This document shows, piece by piece, positions 27,038 to 34,273 of a DNA stretch of 64,000 bases. Source of the stretch: Bacillota bacterium. Its GTDB lineage: Bacteria > Bacillota > Clostridia > Oscillospirales > Ruminococcaceae. The notes beneath the pieces are model-generated. The model saw only the letters and a program-made list of their open reading frames with translations. It did no database searches and was not told the DNA's origin. A program made the position numbers and the translations under genes. The first letter of the stretch is position 1. Every line of letters begins with the position of its first letter. Location: the NCBI GenBank assembly GCA_023457355.1, contig JAEWLW010000034.1, positions 1 to 64,000 of the forward strand. Direction: 5' to 3'.

Positions 27038-27336
27038 CAGCTTGTCGAAAAACGAACATTTTAGAAAATGCTGCACAAATCAAAAGCTTGCAAGTTCTTG
27101 GTGGAGCCACAGCGTGCATCCATGCCGCCCGCTGTGATAAGCGGAGCCAAGCTGCCATCTATATGCGAGCGGTCCGGACGGCGTCCCAAACATATTGTAT
27201 CGTCATATACGCGCAGGAGGGGCTACAAAAACAATCCGGAGGACTGTTTTTGCGTGGAGAACCCCCGCAAGGGGTTCCCCAATGTCGCTTAGAGGAAATA
27301 CAGTTTGTGCATATCAATGACTTTATAGACAGACTG
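27038..27336 (+). mobile_element. Family A MITE-like element, full copy 1
   Basis: A 299-bp element with imperfect terminal inverted repeats (CAGCTTGTCGAAAAAC at the left, GACTTTATAGACAGACTG at the right read as CAGTCTGTCTATAAAGTC on the other strand). Inside are GTGGAGCCACAGCGTGCAT, a GCATATAG-like block, the AAAAACAATCC / GGACTGTTTTT palindrome and a GAACCCCC-GCA-GGGGTTC hairpin. TAT flanks both ends, a possible 3-bp target duplication. No protein is encoded. It fills the gap between the LysR remnant and metY. Confidence 0.75.
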
Positions 27337-27477
27337 TATCATTTACACCGATGGCTAACAAAATTTTATCATAATTCTTATTAAGTTTGCATTGAATTTT
27401 GATGTTATGACAGTCTGCCCGTTGGATCTTTGTTGAATTTAATATACGGAATGCGGCCTGCAACGTTAAAACATGCC

Positions 27478-27513
27478 CCCGGTTTCAGAAAAAATCTGAA
27501 ACCGGGGGCACTT
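27478..27513 (-). terminator. Hairpin after metY, probable terminator
   Basis: GCCCCCGGTTTCAGA and TCTGAAACCGGGGGC form a perfect long stem about 85 nt after the metY stop. The T-run after it on the minus strand is weak (ATGTTTT), so termination is probable rather than certain. Confidence 0.55.
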
Positions 27514-27596
27514 GCTCTCTGTTTTTCCATGGCGACGTTCGGAACAATCTGACAGTCGGGCGCAAAATCAGGCCGATGGATGGCTTTTACCGCGCG

Positions 27597-28886
27597 CTAT
27601 TGAACCGCTTCAAAGCCGTGCGCCAGATCGGCGATAATGTCGTCGATGTGCTCGGTACCGATGGAAAGCCGCACCGTGGTGGGTTGAATGCCCGCGGCCA
27701 ACAGCTCCGCCTCATCCATCTGCGAATGGGTGGTGGAAGCCGGATGGATCACCAGCGATTTAACATCCGCCACATTGGCCAAAAGGCTGAACAGTTCCAG
27801 ACTTTCGGTGAACTTGCGGGCTTTTTCAGCGCCGCCCTTAATCTCAAACGTAAAGATGGATGCTGCGCCTTTGGGGAAATAGGCGTCATACAGCGCCTTT
27901 TCCCGGCCGGTGGCCAGCGCGGGGTGGTTGACGCGCGCAACCTGCGGGTGGTCTTTCAGGAATTCCACCACTTTCAACGCATTTTCAACATGCCGCTCGA
28001 CACGCAGCGAAAGCGTTTCAAGCCCTTGCAGCAGCAAAAAGGAATTGAACGGCGAAATGGTTGCGCCCTGGTCGCGCATGAGAGTGGTGCGCAGCTTGAG
28101 AATATAGGCCAGATTGCCGCAAGCCTCGGTGAACACCACGCCGTGATAAGAGGGGTTGGGCTTGGAAAGACCGGGGAATTTGTCATTCTGGGCCCAGTCG
28201 AATTTTCCGGAGTCGATAATCACACCGCCCATCACAGTGCCGTGCCCGCCGATGAACTTCGTTGCCGAATGTACGACGATATCCACGCCATATTCGATGG
28301 GGCGCAGCAGATAAGGGGTGGCAAAGGTATTATCCACAATGAACGGAATGCCGTGCCGGTGGGCAATCTCCGCGACGGCGCGCAGGTCGGTGACGTCGGA
28401 GTTGGGGTTGCCCAGCGTTTCGGCAAAAATAAGCTTGGTGTTGGGCCGGATAGCTCCCTCCAGCGCCGCCAGATCGGTGATATCGGCAAAGGTTGCCGAG
28501 ATGCCCTGGTCGTGCAGCGTGTTGGCAAACAGGTTATAGGTGCCGCCGTATAGGTTCTTGGCCGACAGAATGTGGTCGCCCGCCCGCGCAATATTCTGCA
28601 CCGCGTAGCTGATGGCCGCTGAGCCGGAAGCAGTAGCCAGCGCGCCAACGCCCCCCTCCAGCGCTGCGATGCGCTTTTCAAACACATCGGAGGTGGGGTT
28701 CATGAGGCGGGTGTAGATGTTGCCGCCCTCTGTCAAGCCAAAGCGTCGTGCCGCCTGCGCGGAATCTTTAAAGACGTAAGAGGTTGTCGCGTAAATCGGC
28801 ACGGCGCGGGCATCGGTGGCGGGGTCGGGCTGCTCCTGCCCCACATGTATCTGAAGTGTTTCAAAGCGGTAATTTTTATCAGCCAT
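27597..28886 (-). CDS. metY: O-acetylhomoserine sulfhydrylase (aminocarboxypropyltransferase)
   Basis: 429-aa PLP enzyme of the Cys/Met metabolism family, making homocysteine from O-acetylhomoserine and sulfide. Family features are the N-terminal TLQIHVGQEQPDPATDARAVPIY, YTRLMNPTSDVFEKRIAALEGG, the PLP lysine in VVHSATKFIGGHGTVMGG, and IHPASTTHSQM near the C-terminus. The long insert NDKFPGLSKPNPSYHG separates it from MetB/MetC. GGAGAAG lies before the ATG at 28886. Upstream (28957-29144) lies a leader-peptide gene with an antiterminator/terminator pair, so expression is probably set by attenuation in response to sulfur amino acids. Confidence 0.93.
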   Translation of the reverse strand: MADKNYRFETLQIHVGQEQPDPATDARAVPIYATTSYVFKDSAQAARRFGLTEGGNIYTRLMNPTSDVFEKRIAALEGGVGALATASGSAAISYAVQNIARAGDHILSAKNLYGGTYNLFANTLHDQGISATFADITDLAALEGAIRPNTKLIFAETLGNPNSDVTDLRAVAEIAHRHGIPFIVDNTFATPYLLRPIEYGVDIVVHSATKFIGGHGTVMGGVIIDSGKFDWAQNDKFPGLSKPNPSYHGVVFTEACGNLAYILKLRTTLMRDQGATISPFNSFLLLQGLETLSLRVERHVENALKVVEFLKDHPQVARVNHPALATGREKALYDAYFPKGAASIFTFEIKGGAEKARKFTESLELFSLLANVADVKSLVIHPASTTHSQMDEAELLAAGIQPTTVRLSIGTEHIDDIIADLAHGFEAVQ

Positions 28887-28956
28887 ACAATCTTCTCCAT
28901 TTCTTTTTATCAATTATCTCATCAAAGAGATATTCATAGCATACGCGCCGGGATAT

Positions 28957-28992
28957 AAAAAAACCGGGCGTGTCTTTGCGGACAGCTCCCGG
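28957..28992 (-). terminator. Attenuator terminator upstream of metY
   Basis: On the minus strand CCGGG-AGC-TGTC / GACA-CG-CCCGG forms a GC-rich hairpin followed by TTTTTTT, only about 70 nt before the metY start. A terminator in this place would block metY unless it is disrupted. Confidence 0.8.
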
Positions 28993-29085
28993 GCGCAGTA
29001 TTCGTAAAGAGCGATCGCGCATGATGCGCGCGGCTGCTAAAAACAGGAACAGCCATCACACCCGAACCTGCAATACGCCCGGGAG
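28986..29085 (-). promoter_or_regulatory. Antiterminator pairing in the metY leader
   Basis: CTCCCGGGCG (minus strand, 29085-29076, inside the leader ORF) is perfectly complementary to CGCCCGGGAG (28995-28986), which contains the 5' arm of the terminator. Pairing of the two would prevent the terminator. The upstream arm can also be held in the loop of a CCGAATGC/GCAGGTTCGG hairpin. Such mutually exclusive structures are the hallmark of attenuation. The switch signal is inferred. Confidence 0.7.
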
Positions 29086-29144
29086 TAAGGCATTCGGCCG
29101 CAGCGAAAATTACTTCTGAGCAGAATATCAAACAATGCTTTCAT
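29037..29144 (-). CDS. Cys-rich leader peptide upstream of metY
   Basis: A 35-codon ORF with a strong AAGGAGG about 8 nt before its ATG at 29144. It encodes a hydrophobic start (MKALFDILLRSNF) and a tail with five clustered cysteines among the last eleven residues (CRFGCDGCSCF). Its codons 19-23 (the PYSRA stretch) overlap the upstream antiterminator arm, so translation and ribosome stalling at the Cys codons could decide between terminator and antiterminator. It is co-directional with metY. The predicted role is sensing of charged Cys-tRNA; it is not known from the sequence alone whether the peptide itself has a function. Confidence 0.7.
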   Translation of the reverse strand: MKALFDILLRSNFRCGRMPYSRAYCRFGCDGCSCF

Positions 29145-29447
29145 TCCCGCCGCCTCCTTCAAATTAAATCATATTATTTATATAGGATATAAGCGAATTA
29201 TAATGGGGCTCATCCGATTTGTCAAGGCTTTTTTACACGCAATACAGCTGAATGCGCTCCGTGCGCCTTGGCGATGTACCGCCTGCCCCGGCAGTAGAAT
29301 TTAACCGGTGCTCATCAGTTTTTATAAAACATCGTTTAAACAAAAACCCCCGCGCGGCCGGTGGCATTTCCTCCACCTTCACCGCAACGGGGTATCTGCA
29401 TGACGTCGCCCGGCTTTACCAAAGCCTGCTTTAGCAACGCCCGGTGC
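29145..29447. other. Intergenic, no gene supported
   Basis: An AT-rich stretch at about 29160-29220 probably contains the metY leader promoter (minus strand). The remainder, up to the stop of the BY-kinase gene, shows no gene or clear structure. Confidence 0.5.
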
Positions 29448-30182
29448 TTATTCGTAGCTTTTGTAAGATCTATAACTCTTCCGATAATAACCGCTGCCGG
29501 CTTCCTTCACGTCACAGACGATCATTCCCAGAATTTTTGCGTTCGCAAACTCAACACTGGCAACGGCGCGGCGCAGCTCATCGTGGGTGGACTGGCGGCA
29601 GCGCGTACACATGATCAGCCCCGCGGCATAGCGAGCCAGCACCAACGCGTCAGAAACGATATTGATCGGCGGGCTGTCGATGAAGATATAGCTATAATTT
29701 TCACTGACAATTTCAATAAGCTTCTGCATATTCTGTGAACCGAGCAGCTCGGACGGGTTCGGCGGCACCTGCCCCGCCGTAATGATATCCAAATTCGGGT
29801 GAATCTGCTCCTGCACGCCATCGCCGACCTTGCAAAACCCGCCCAGAATTTCCGCAAGACCGATGGTATTGGAGATACCAAAGATTTTATGCTGGGTCGA
29901 TTTTCTCAGGTCCGCATCAATCAGCAGCACCGAAGCCCCTGTCTGCGACATTGTCAATGCCAAGTTGGCACAGTTGGTCGATTTGCCCTCGGCCGCCAGC
30001 GCGCTTGTCATAATGACACACTTGCTTTCGCTGGTGGAAAGCGAAAACAAGAGGTTGGTGCGCGCTGTTTTGTAAGCTTCTTTAATCGCAAAGGGGGTAC
30101 CTTCATCAATTAGAATGCCGTAAGTCCGGTCAGAGGCGGCATTATTTCTGCGAAGCAGGGCGGGTAACCCGTTACTTTTCAT
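29448..30182 (-). CDS. Bacterial tyrosine kinase CpsD/CapB-type (exopolysaccharide)
   Basis: 244-aa cytoplasmic BY-kinase that autophosphorylates and controls exopolysaccharide assembly with its membrane adaptor. The Walker A motif is SALAAEGKSTNCANLA, Walker A' is VLLIDADLRKS and Walker B is YSYIFIDSPP; the C-terminus carries the tyrosine cluster YYRKSYRSYKSYE that is phosphorylated in this family. The ATG at 30182 overlaps the end of the adaptor gene by 11 bp, so the longer frame upstream is a shadow of that gene. The context matches the CpsBCD/EpsAB arrangement of Firmicutes. Confidence 0.92.
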   Translation of the reverse strand: MKSNGLPALLRRNNAASDRTYGILIDEGTPFAIKEAYKTARTNLLFSLSTSESKCVIMTSALAAEGKSTNCANLALTMSQTGASVLLIDADLRKSTQHKIFGISNTIGLAEILGGFCKVGDGVQEQIHPNLDIITAGQVPPNPSELLGSQNMQKLIEIVSENYSYIFIDSPPINIVSDALVLARYAAGLIMCTRCRQSTHDELRRAVASVEFANAKILGMIVCDVKEAGSGYYRKSYRSYKSYE

Positions 30183-30885
30183 AATTCTTATAGCCTCCCT
30201 TGGGAACCGAATAAAAGTCCGGTATCTCGCCGAGCACGGCAATGTTATAATGGTTGACCAGATCTTCTTCACCCTTGACGGTGTTATCCAGCATCTCAAA
30301 CAGCAGCACCAGGCCGGAAGCGATCATAAAACCGAGCAGCCCGCCAATAACGGTGTTGCGCACCGTATTGGGCCCGCTTGGCTTCAGCGGCGGCTCCGCC
30401 TGCGAAATCACTTCAACCGAACCGGCTTTAACCACTCGAATAATCTCATCCGGCGCCATCTCGGCCATTGTGTTGGCCATTCTGGCAGAAAGCGCGGGGT
30501 TCTTACTGGTGACGGCAATGCTGAACACCTCGGTGTTGTTGACCGATTTCATGGTGAACATTTTGCTGACATCTTTGAGCTCGTCATATTCCAGATTGCA
30601 CCTCTGGGCAACCTGCTCGATAATCTTATCGTTTTGCAAAATGACAATATAGGTATTGACCAGCTTTTGGGAGGCATTGATGTCGTTTAAATTGACGTTA
30701 TTCATCCCGGAATATTGGTTGTTATTATTGACATACAACATCGTCTGTGCCGTATAGGTAGGCGCAACAAGGAACTTAAAAATGCCGAAGGTTGCCCCGG
30801 CACTGACCACGGTCGCCAGAATAATGATCCATATTCTTTTCAATAAAATAGAAATCAGTTCTATGATGTCGATAGAATCCTGCAA
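30172..30885 (-). CDS. Wzz/YveK-type polysaccharide chain-length regulator and kinase adaptor
   Basis: 237-aa membrane protein with two transmembrane segments (about 18-38 and 175-197) flanking an extracellular domain, the topology of CapA/CpsC adaptors. The Pro-rich PPLKPSGPN motif lies just before the second segment, as in Wzz proteins. It modulates chain length and activates the overlapping BY-kinase gene. The first codon is TTG at 30885 with GGGAGG 7 nt upstream. Confidence 0.9.
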   Translation of the reverse strand: MQDSIDIIELISILLKRIWIIILATVVSAGATFGIFKFLVAPTYTAQTMLYVNNNNQYSGMNNVNLNDINASQKLVNTYIVILQNDKIIEQVAQRCNLEYDELKDVSKMFTMKSVNNTEVFSIAVTSKNPALSARMANTMAEMAPDEIIRVVKAGSVEVISQAEPPLKPSGPNTVRNTVIGGLLGFMIASGLVLLFEMLDNTVKGEEDLVNHYNIAVLGEIPDFYSVPKGGYKNYEK

Positions 30886-30980
30886 TTATATTCCTCCCAG
30901 ATGAAGATAAGACCTCTATAAATATTACATAAAAACGCTCGTTTTGGCAAGCCTTTCTAGATTTGTTTCCAAATTAAAAA

Positions 30981-31709
30981 TTAAATTGCCGAAAAATGGT
31001 TTGCCCGGGCCGAATTATACAGCATCTCGGAGCACATTTCAATCCGCTCAATCGCCTGACGTCCTCTCTTTTTAACAATAAAATCCACCGCCTGCAGCAG
31101 ATTTGGCGGACGTGTTGACAGGTTGTGGCAATCACTGCCCAAAAAATCAATTTTGTTCCGTTTAAGCAAATCGAATACAAACCGCCTTTTCAACGGCGAT
31201 GTCAAAAACGACTCCGCATTCACCTGCACCATACAGCCGCAGGCAATCAGCGTGTCCAACATGTCGCGGCTGTGGGTGATGAACCGATAACGCTCCACAT
31301 GCGCCAGTATGGGTTTAATGCCATGGTTATAGCGCAAATCTTCCAGCAGCCGCAGCGCCTTGTCATCCAGCCGCTCGCTGAAGGGCAGCTCAATCAACGC
31401 AAAATCGGTGCCGGAAATACAAAGACGGCGCAGATTCTGATTCTTCATCAAATAGGGCGACAAAAAAATTTCACAACCGACCAGCGCCGGCGTCTTTTCC
31501 TGCATCGTATCCCGCAACTTTGCATAGGCGGACGCACGCTTTTTTAAAAAGTCATCCGCCGAGCACTCATAAGGGTAGAAATGCGGCGTCAGGACAACCG
31601 GCTCCGACTTCTGACGCGCAATTTCCGCAAGCATTCCAACAGAGACGTCGACCGATTTGGCCCCGTCGTCTATCCCCGGCAGAATGTGGGTGTGCAGATC
31701 CAAAATCAT
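30981..31709 (-). CDS. CpsB/YwqE-type protein-tyrosine phosphatase (PHP family)
   Basis: 242-aa metal-dependent phosphatase of the PHP superfamily that dephosphorylates the BY-kinase. Metal ligands appear in DLHTHILPGIDDGAKS (HxH), VLTPHFYP, LIELPF, ILAHVERYRF and GSDCHNL. GAGGGG lies about 8 nt before the ATG at 31709. It lies 95 bp upstream of the adaptor-kinase pair and completes the CpsB-C-D regulatory module. Confidence 0.92.
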   Translation of the reverse strand: MILDLHTHILPGIDDGAKSVDVSVGMLAEIARQKSEPVVLTPHFYPYECSADDFLKKRASAYAKLRDTMQEKTPALVGCEIFLSPYLMKNQNLRRLCISGTDFALIELPFSERLDDKALRLLEDLRYNHGIKPILAHVERYRFITHSRDMLDTLIACGCMVQVNAESFLTSPLKRRFVFDLLKRNKIDFLGSDCHNLSTRPPNLLQAVDFIVKKRGRQAIERIEMCSEMLYNSARANHFSAI

Positions 31710-31734
31710 ACGCTTAGCCCCTCACAAACAGGAT

Positions 31735-31778
31735 ATGGAGCTTTCCTCTGTGTCAAGCCACGCAGCGGAAAGCTCCAT
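31735..31778 (-). other. Hairpin between the secreted protein and cpsB-like gene
   Basis: ATGGAGCTTTCC and GGAAAGCTCCAT form a perfect 12-bp stem with a 20-nt loop. There is no T-run after it on the minus strand, so it may be a partial terminator or an RNA-stability element that lowers expression of the genes downstream. Confidence 0.5.
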
Positions 31779-31798
31779 CAGAACCTGGTGTCAAGCAA

Positions 31799-32428
31799 TT
31801 ATCTGGCAGTAATCGGCCCATCGGTGATGATGATGGTGTTGCCGAGCGTCGTGGAAAAGGTCAGGCTTCCGTTTGCATTAACGGTATAAGCAGGCGCCGC
31901 AATTCTGGTGTAGCTGTTGGTCACCCGGTCATAAGAATAGAACTGCAGCGCAGCGGTGTTCAGCGTGCCAAGGTTGGTGGGGGTGATGGTGAACTCAACC
32001 GTCGCACCGAAAGCGCCGGGCTGCGCAAGCTGCACCGAGGCAAAGTTGTTGGTGAAGAACTGGCTGAAGATCGACTCAACCGCGGTGTTGGCCGGCAGCG
32101 CGCCAAGGCTGATGTTCTGTGCAGCGGTAATCGTCGCCGGGTTGATGGTAGCGGTGTAGCCCGGCGCGGTGAAGGTCACAGGCTGGGTCGCGGTGGCAAT
32201 GCTCTGCACAACGCTCTCGGTGATAACCGCATTCCCGGTAACCGTTACGGAACCGCCGGAAGTAGCCGCCTGCGTCACAGAGGATGCCGAGACAACGGCC
32301 GGTGTGCCCGAAAAGCCGCTGCTGCCTGCTGAGCCGCTCGTTTGGGTGCTATAGTCGGCAGCCATTGCCAACGAAGCCATCGCAATCATCATGGCCGCGG
32401 AAAGAATGAGGGACATTATTCTTTTCAT
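31799..32428 (-). CDS. Secreted Ser/Thr/Ala-rich protein of unknown function
   Basis: 209 aa with a signal peptide (cleavage about residue 23, ASLAMA-ADY). The mature protein has a Ser/Gly/Thr-rich start followed by a beta-rich domain (TFTAPGYTATINPATITAAQNISLGALPANTAV) with no cysteine. I do not recognise a family. It sits inside the exopolysaccharide locus, between a membrane protein and the CpsB-type phosphatase, with AAGGAGAG before its ATG. It may be a matrix or cell-surface protein; this is inferred from position only. Confidence 0.75.
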   Translation of the reverse strand: MKRIMSLILSAAMMIAMASLAMAADYSTQTSGSAGSSGFSGTPAVVSASSVTQAATSGGSVTVTGNAVITESVVQSIATATQPVTFTAPGYTATINPATITAAQNISLGALPANTAVESIFSQFFTNNFASVQLAQPGAFGATVEFTITPTNLGTLNTAALQFYSYDRVTNSYTRIAAPAYTVNANGSLTFSTTLGNTIIITDGPITAR

Positions 32429-32525
32429 GATAGAACTCTCCTTAAAATGTATTTAACTAATGCTGAGTTGCTTGACCTGCCCAGCATTGAGTTAGCCAGT
32501 AAGATAGCCGATTATCGACGATAAA

Positions 32526-33125
32526 TCAAAGGGCGTCTTTTGTTTTGGAGCCGGCCGCCAGCGCGCCCAGTGCAAACATCAGCACCGATGTGCCAAAGGC
32601 CAACGCGGCAATGGTCGGCAATCCGACCGGAAAGACGTACGTTAGCAACTTTTGCTGCATAATGAACGGCCATTGACCCAGCATGACGGACAGCTCGTAC
32701 AAAAAACGGAGCAGGCCGTCGCCGTACCGGACAGCACCCAGCAACGCCAGCCCCAGCTGCGGCAGCAAAAGCAGCGCCGCAACCGCCGATATAAACCCCC
32801 AGCGCCTTAAAACACCGTTTGAAAAGCTCAGCACAATCAATGTCGCGATGAACAAAACCGCAAACCCAGCCCGAAACAGTTGCATGCCATAGGTCAGCAG
32901 CCAAGCGGCCGGCGGGCCGAAAACTGCGGGAAGGCCGCTTAAATCCGGCATCGATTTTATATTTGAGACATCCAAACGGTAGTTTTCCATCTGGTAAAAA
33001 GCACAGACCAACAGTGTTGCCGCAAAGAGAAAAATGTCTTCAAAAAGCCCCGTCTGCCGGCGCCGGATCATGTCGGCCAGCCGGCTGCCACCGGCCTTCG
33101 TCGCCCCTTTTGCCACTTGCCCCAA
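32526..33125 (-). CDS. Membrane protein of unknown function in the exopolysaccharide locus
   Basis: 199 aa with about four hydrophobic segments (roughly 28-45, 72-103, 107-130, 160-190). No family is recognised. It begins 7 nt after the EpsG-like gene, so the two are probably translated together. The start is uncertain: TTG at 33125 is very close to AGGGGG, whereas GTG at 33116 has better spacing. A role in export or polymerisation of the polysaccharide is possible but not shown. Confidence 0.65.
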   Translation of the reverse strand: MGQVAKGATKAGGSRLADMIRRRQTGLFEDIFLFAATLLVCAFYQMENYRLDVSNIKSMPDLSGLPAVFGPPAAWLLTYGMQLFRAGFAVLFIATLIVLSFSNGVLRRWGFISAVAALLLLPQLGLALLGAVRYGDGLLRFLYELSVMLGQWPFIMQQKLLTYVFPVGLPTIAALAFGTSVLMFALGALAAGSKTKDAL

Positions 33126-33131
33126 GCCCCC

Positions 33132-34244
33132 TTAATAATCCCGAAACGTCTCTGAAAAGACGCTCTGGTAAGGCACCACGCCGTTGTAGTTGATATCCAG
33201 CAGATGCTGATGCAGCACCAGCATGGGCAACAGAAGCAAGGCATAGGCCAGCACGCCAGCCGCCAGAGATTGTCCGGCACTTCGGGTTCTGTTTTGCAGT
33301 GCGGCACCGATGAGCGCCACAAGCTCAGCTGCCAGAAGAATAACGGCGGGCGTCATAAAAAACAGCGCCAAACGCGAGATGATGGCATGTTTAATGCCGA
33401 CCAGCTCTAAAAAAGTGCCCCAATAGAGCAGATTGACAAGAAAAGCGTTGTATTGACGCCGCCGCACCAACGGCTGATAAAGAAGCAGGCAGACGAGCAG
33501 AAAAATTAAAAACGCCGCGCACGGACCCGGGTTGGTGCCGTGGATAACCTCTACAGATTGAAGCCCGTGCTGTTTATAAGCCACTTTTGTAACCATGCCC
33601 AAAATGGCCTCGGATTTAAAAAAGACAGCCATGCAAAGCAGCAGCTCCGCCGACAGCGTAAACTTATTCATAGGGATGCGTAAAATGAAGTAAAACGGCA
33701 ACATGACAATCGCCGAAATGTGAAAAGTAGAAGCCAGCAGTACAAAAACCGCATACCGGAAAAAGCGGCGCTGCTCGATGTACCGAAAGGCGAACAGCAT
33801 CACCGTCAGCGCGGTATACTGCCGCAGGAAACACATCGAATTATACAGAAACCCAAAGCCCACAAACGCCGTAAAGCTGACCCAGACATTGGCGGAACGC
33901 CGATAGATAAAGCACGCGATAACAACGGCAAACAGGACGGCAAAGGCTGCAAACAAAATGTTGTACCCCAGCGTAAAACCGGATAGCAGACGGCTGACCG
34001 ACAGATAACCTTTTTCAAACCGCTGGCGGGAAAAGTCGTCCCAGCTTAAAAAATAGGTTTGTAAAAAGCCTTCCCAATAATTGTAATAATCGGTGCTCAC
34101 CATAAAGCGCAGACCGGATGTCAGCGCCAGCGCAACGCCGGAAAAAATACAATAGCCCTTTTTGGCCATATCACCCGGTAAAAACCGCTGCTGCAAAACA
34201 CCAAACAGAATAACGGCAAAAAGCAAAAGATAATAGACTGTCAA
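33132..34244 (-). CDS. EpsG/Wzy-like polysaccharide polymerase
   Basis: 370-aa membrane protein with about ten predicted helices. The EpsG family pattern is visible: an N-terminal segment followed by GLRFMVSTDYYNYWEGF, FEKGYLSVSRLL, and the conserved FLRQYTALTVMLFAFRYI, ILLASTFHISAIVMLPFYF region. EpsG proteins are presumed to polymerise repeat units at the membrane. The first codon is TTG at 34244, with a weak upstream site. It lies 30 bp after the dehydratase gene. Confidence 0.85.
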   Translation of the reverse strand: MTVYYLLLFAVILFGVLQQRFLPGDMAKKGYCIFSGVALALTSGLRFMVSTDYYNYWEGFLQTYFLSWDDFSRQRFEKGYLSVSRLLSGFTLGYNILFAAFAVLFAVVIACFIYRRSANVWVSFTAFVGFGFLYNSMCFLRQYTALTVMLFAFRYIEQRRFFRYAVFVLLASTFHISAIVMLPFYFILRIPMNKFTLSAELLLCMAVFFKSEAILGMVTKVAYKQHGLQSVEVIHGTNPGPCAAFLIFLLVCLLLYQPLVRRRQYNAFLVNLLYWGTFLELVGIKHAIISRLALFFMTPAVILLAAELVALIGAALQNRTRSAGQSLAAGVLAYALLLLPMLVLHQHLLDINYNGVVPYQSVFSETFRDY

Positions 34245-34273
34245 AAGGTCACTTCCCCTATCTTGTCAACCGG

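Noticed and set aside
28921..29160. SAM-I riboswitch or T-box before metY
   Set aside because: Neither the SAM-I core nor a T-box sequence could be found; the leader-peptide reading explains the hairpins better.
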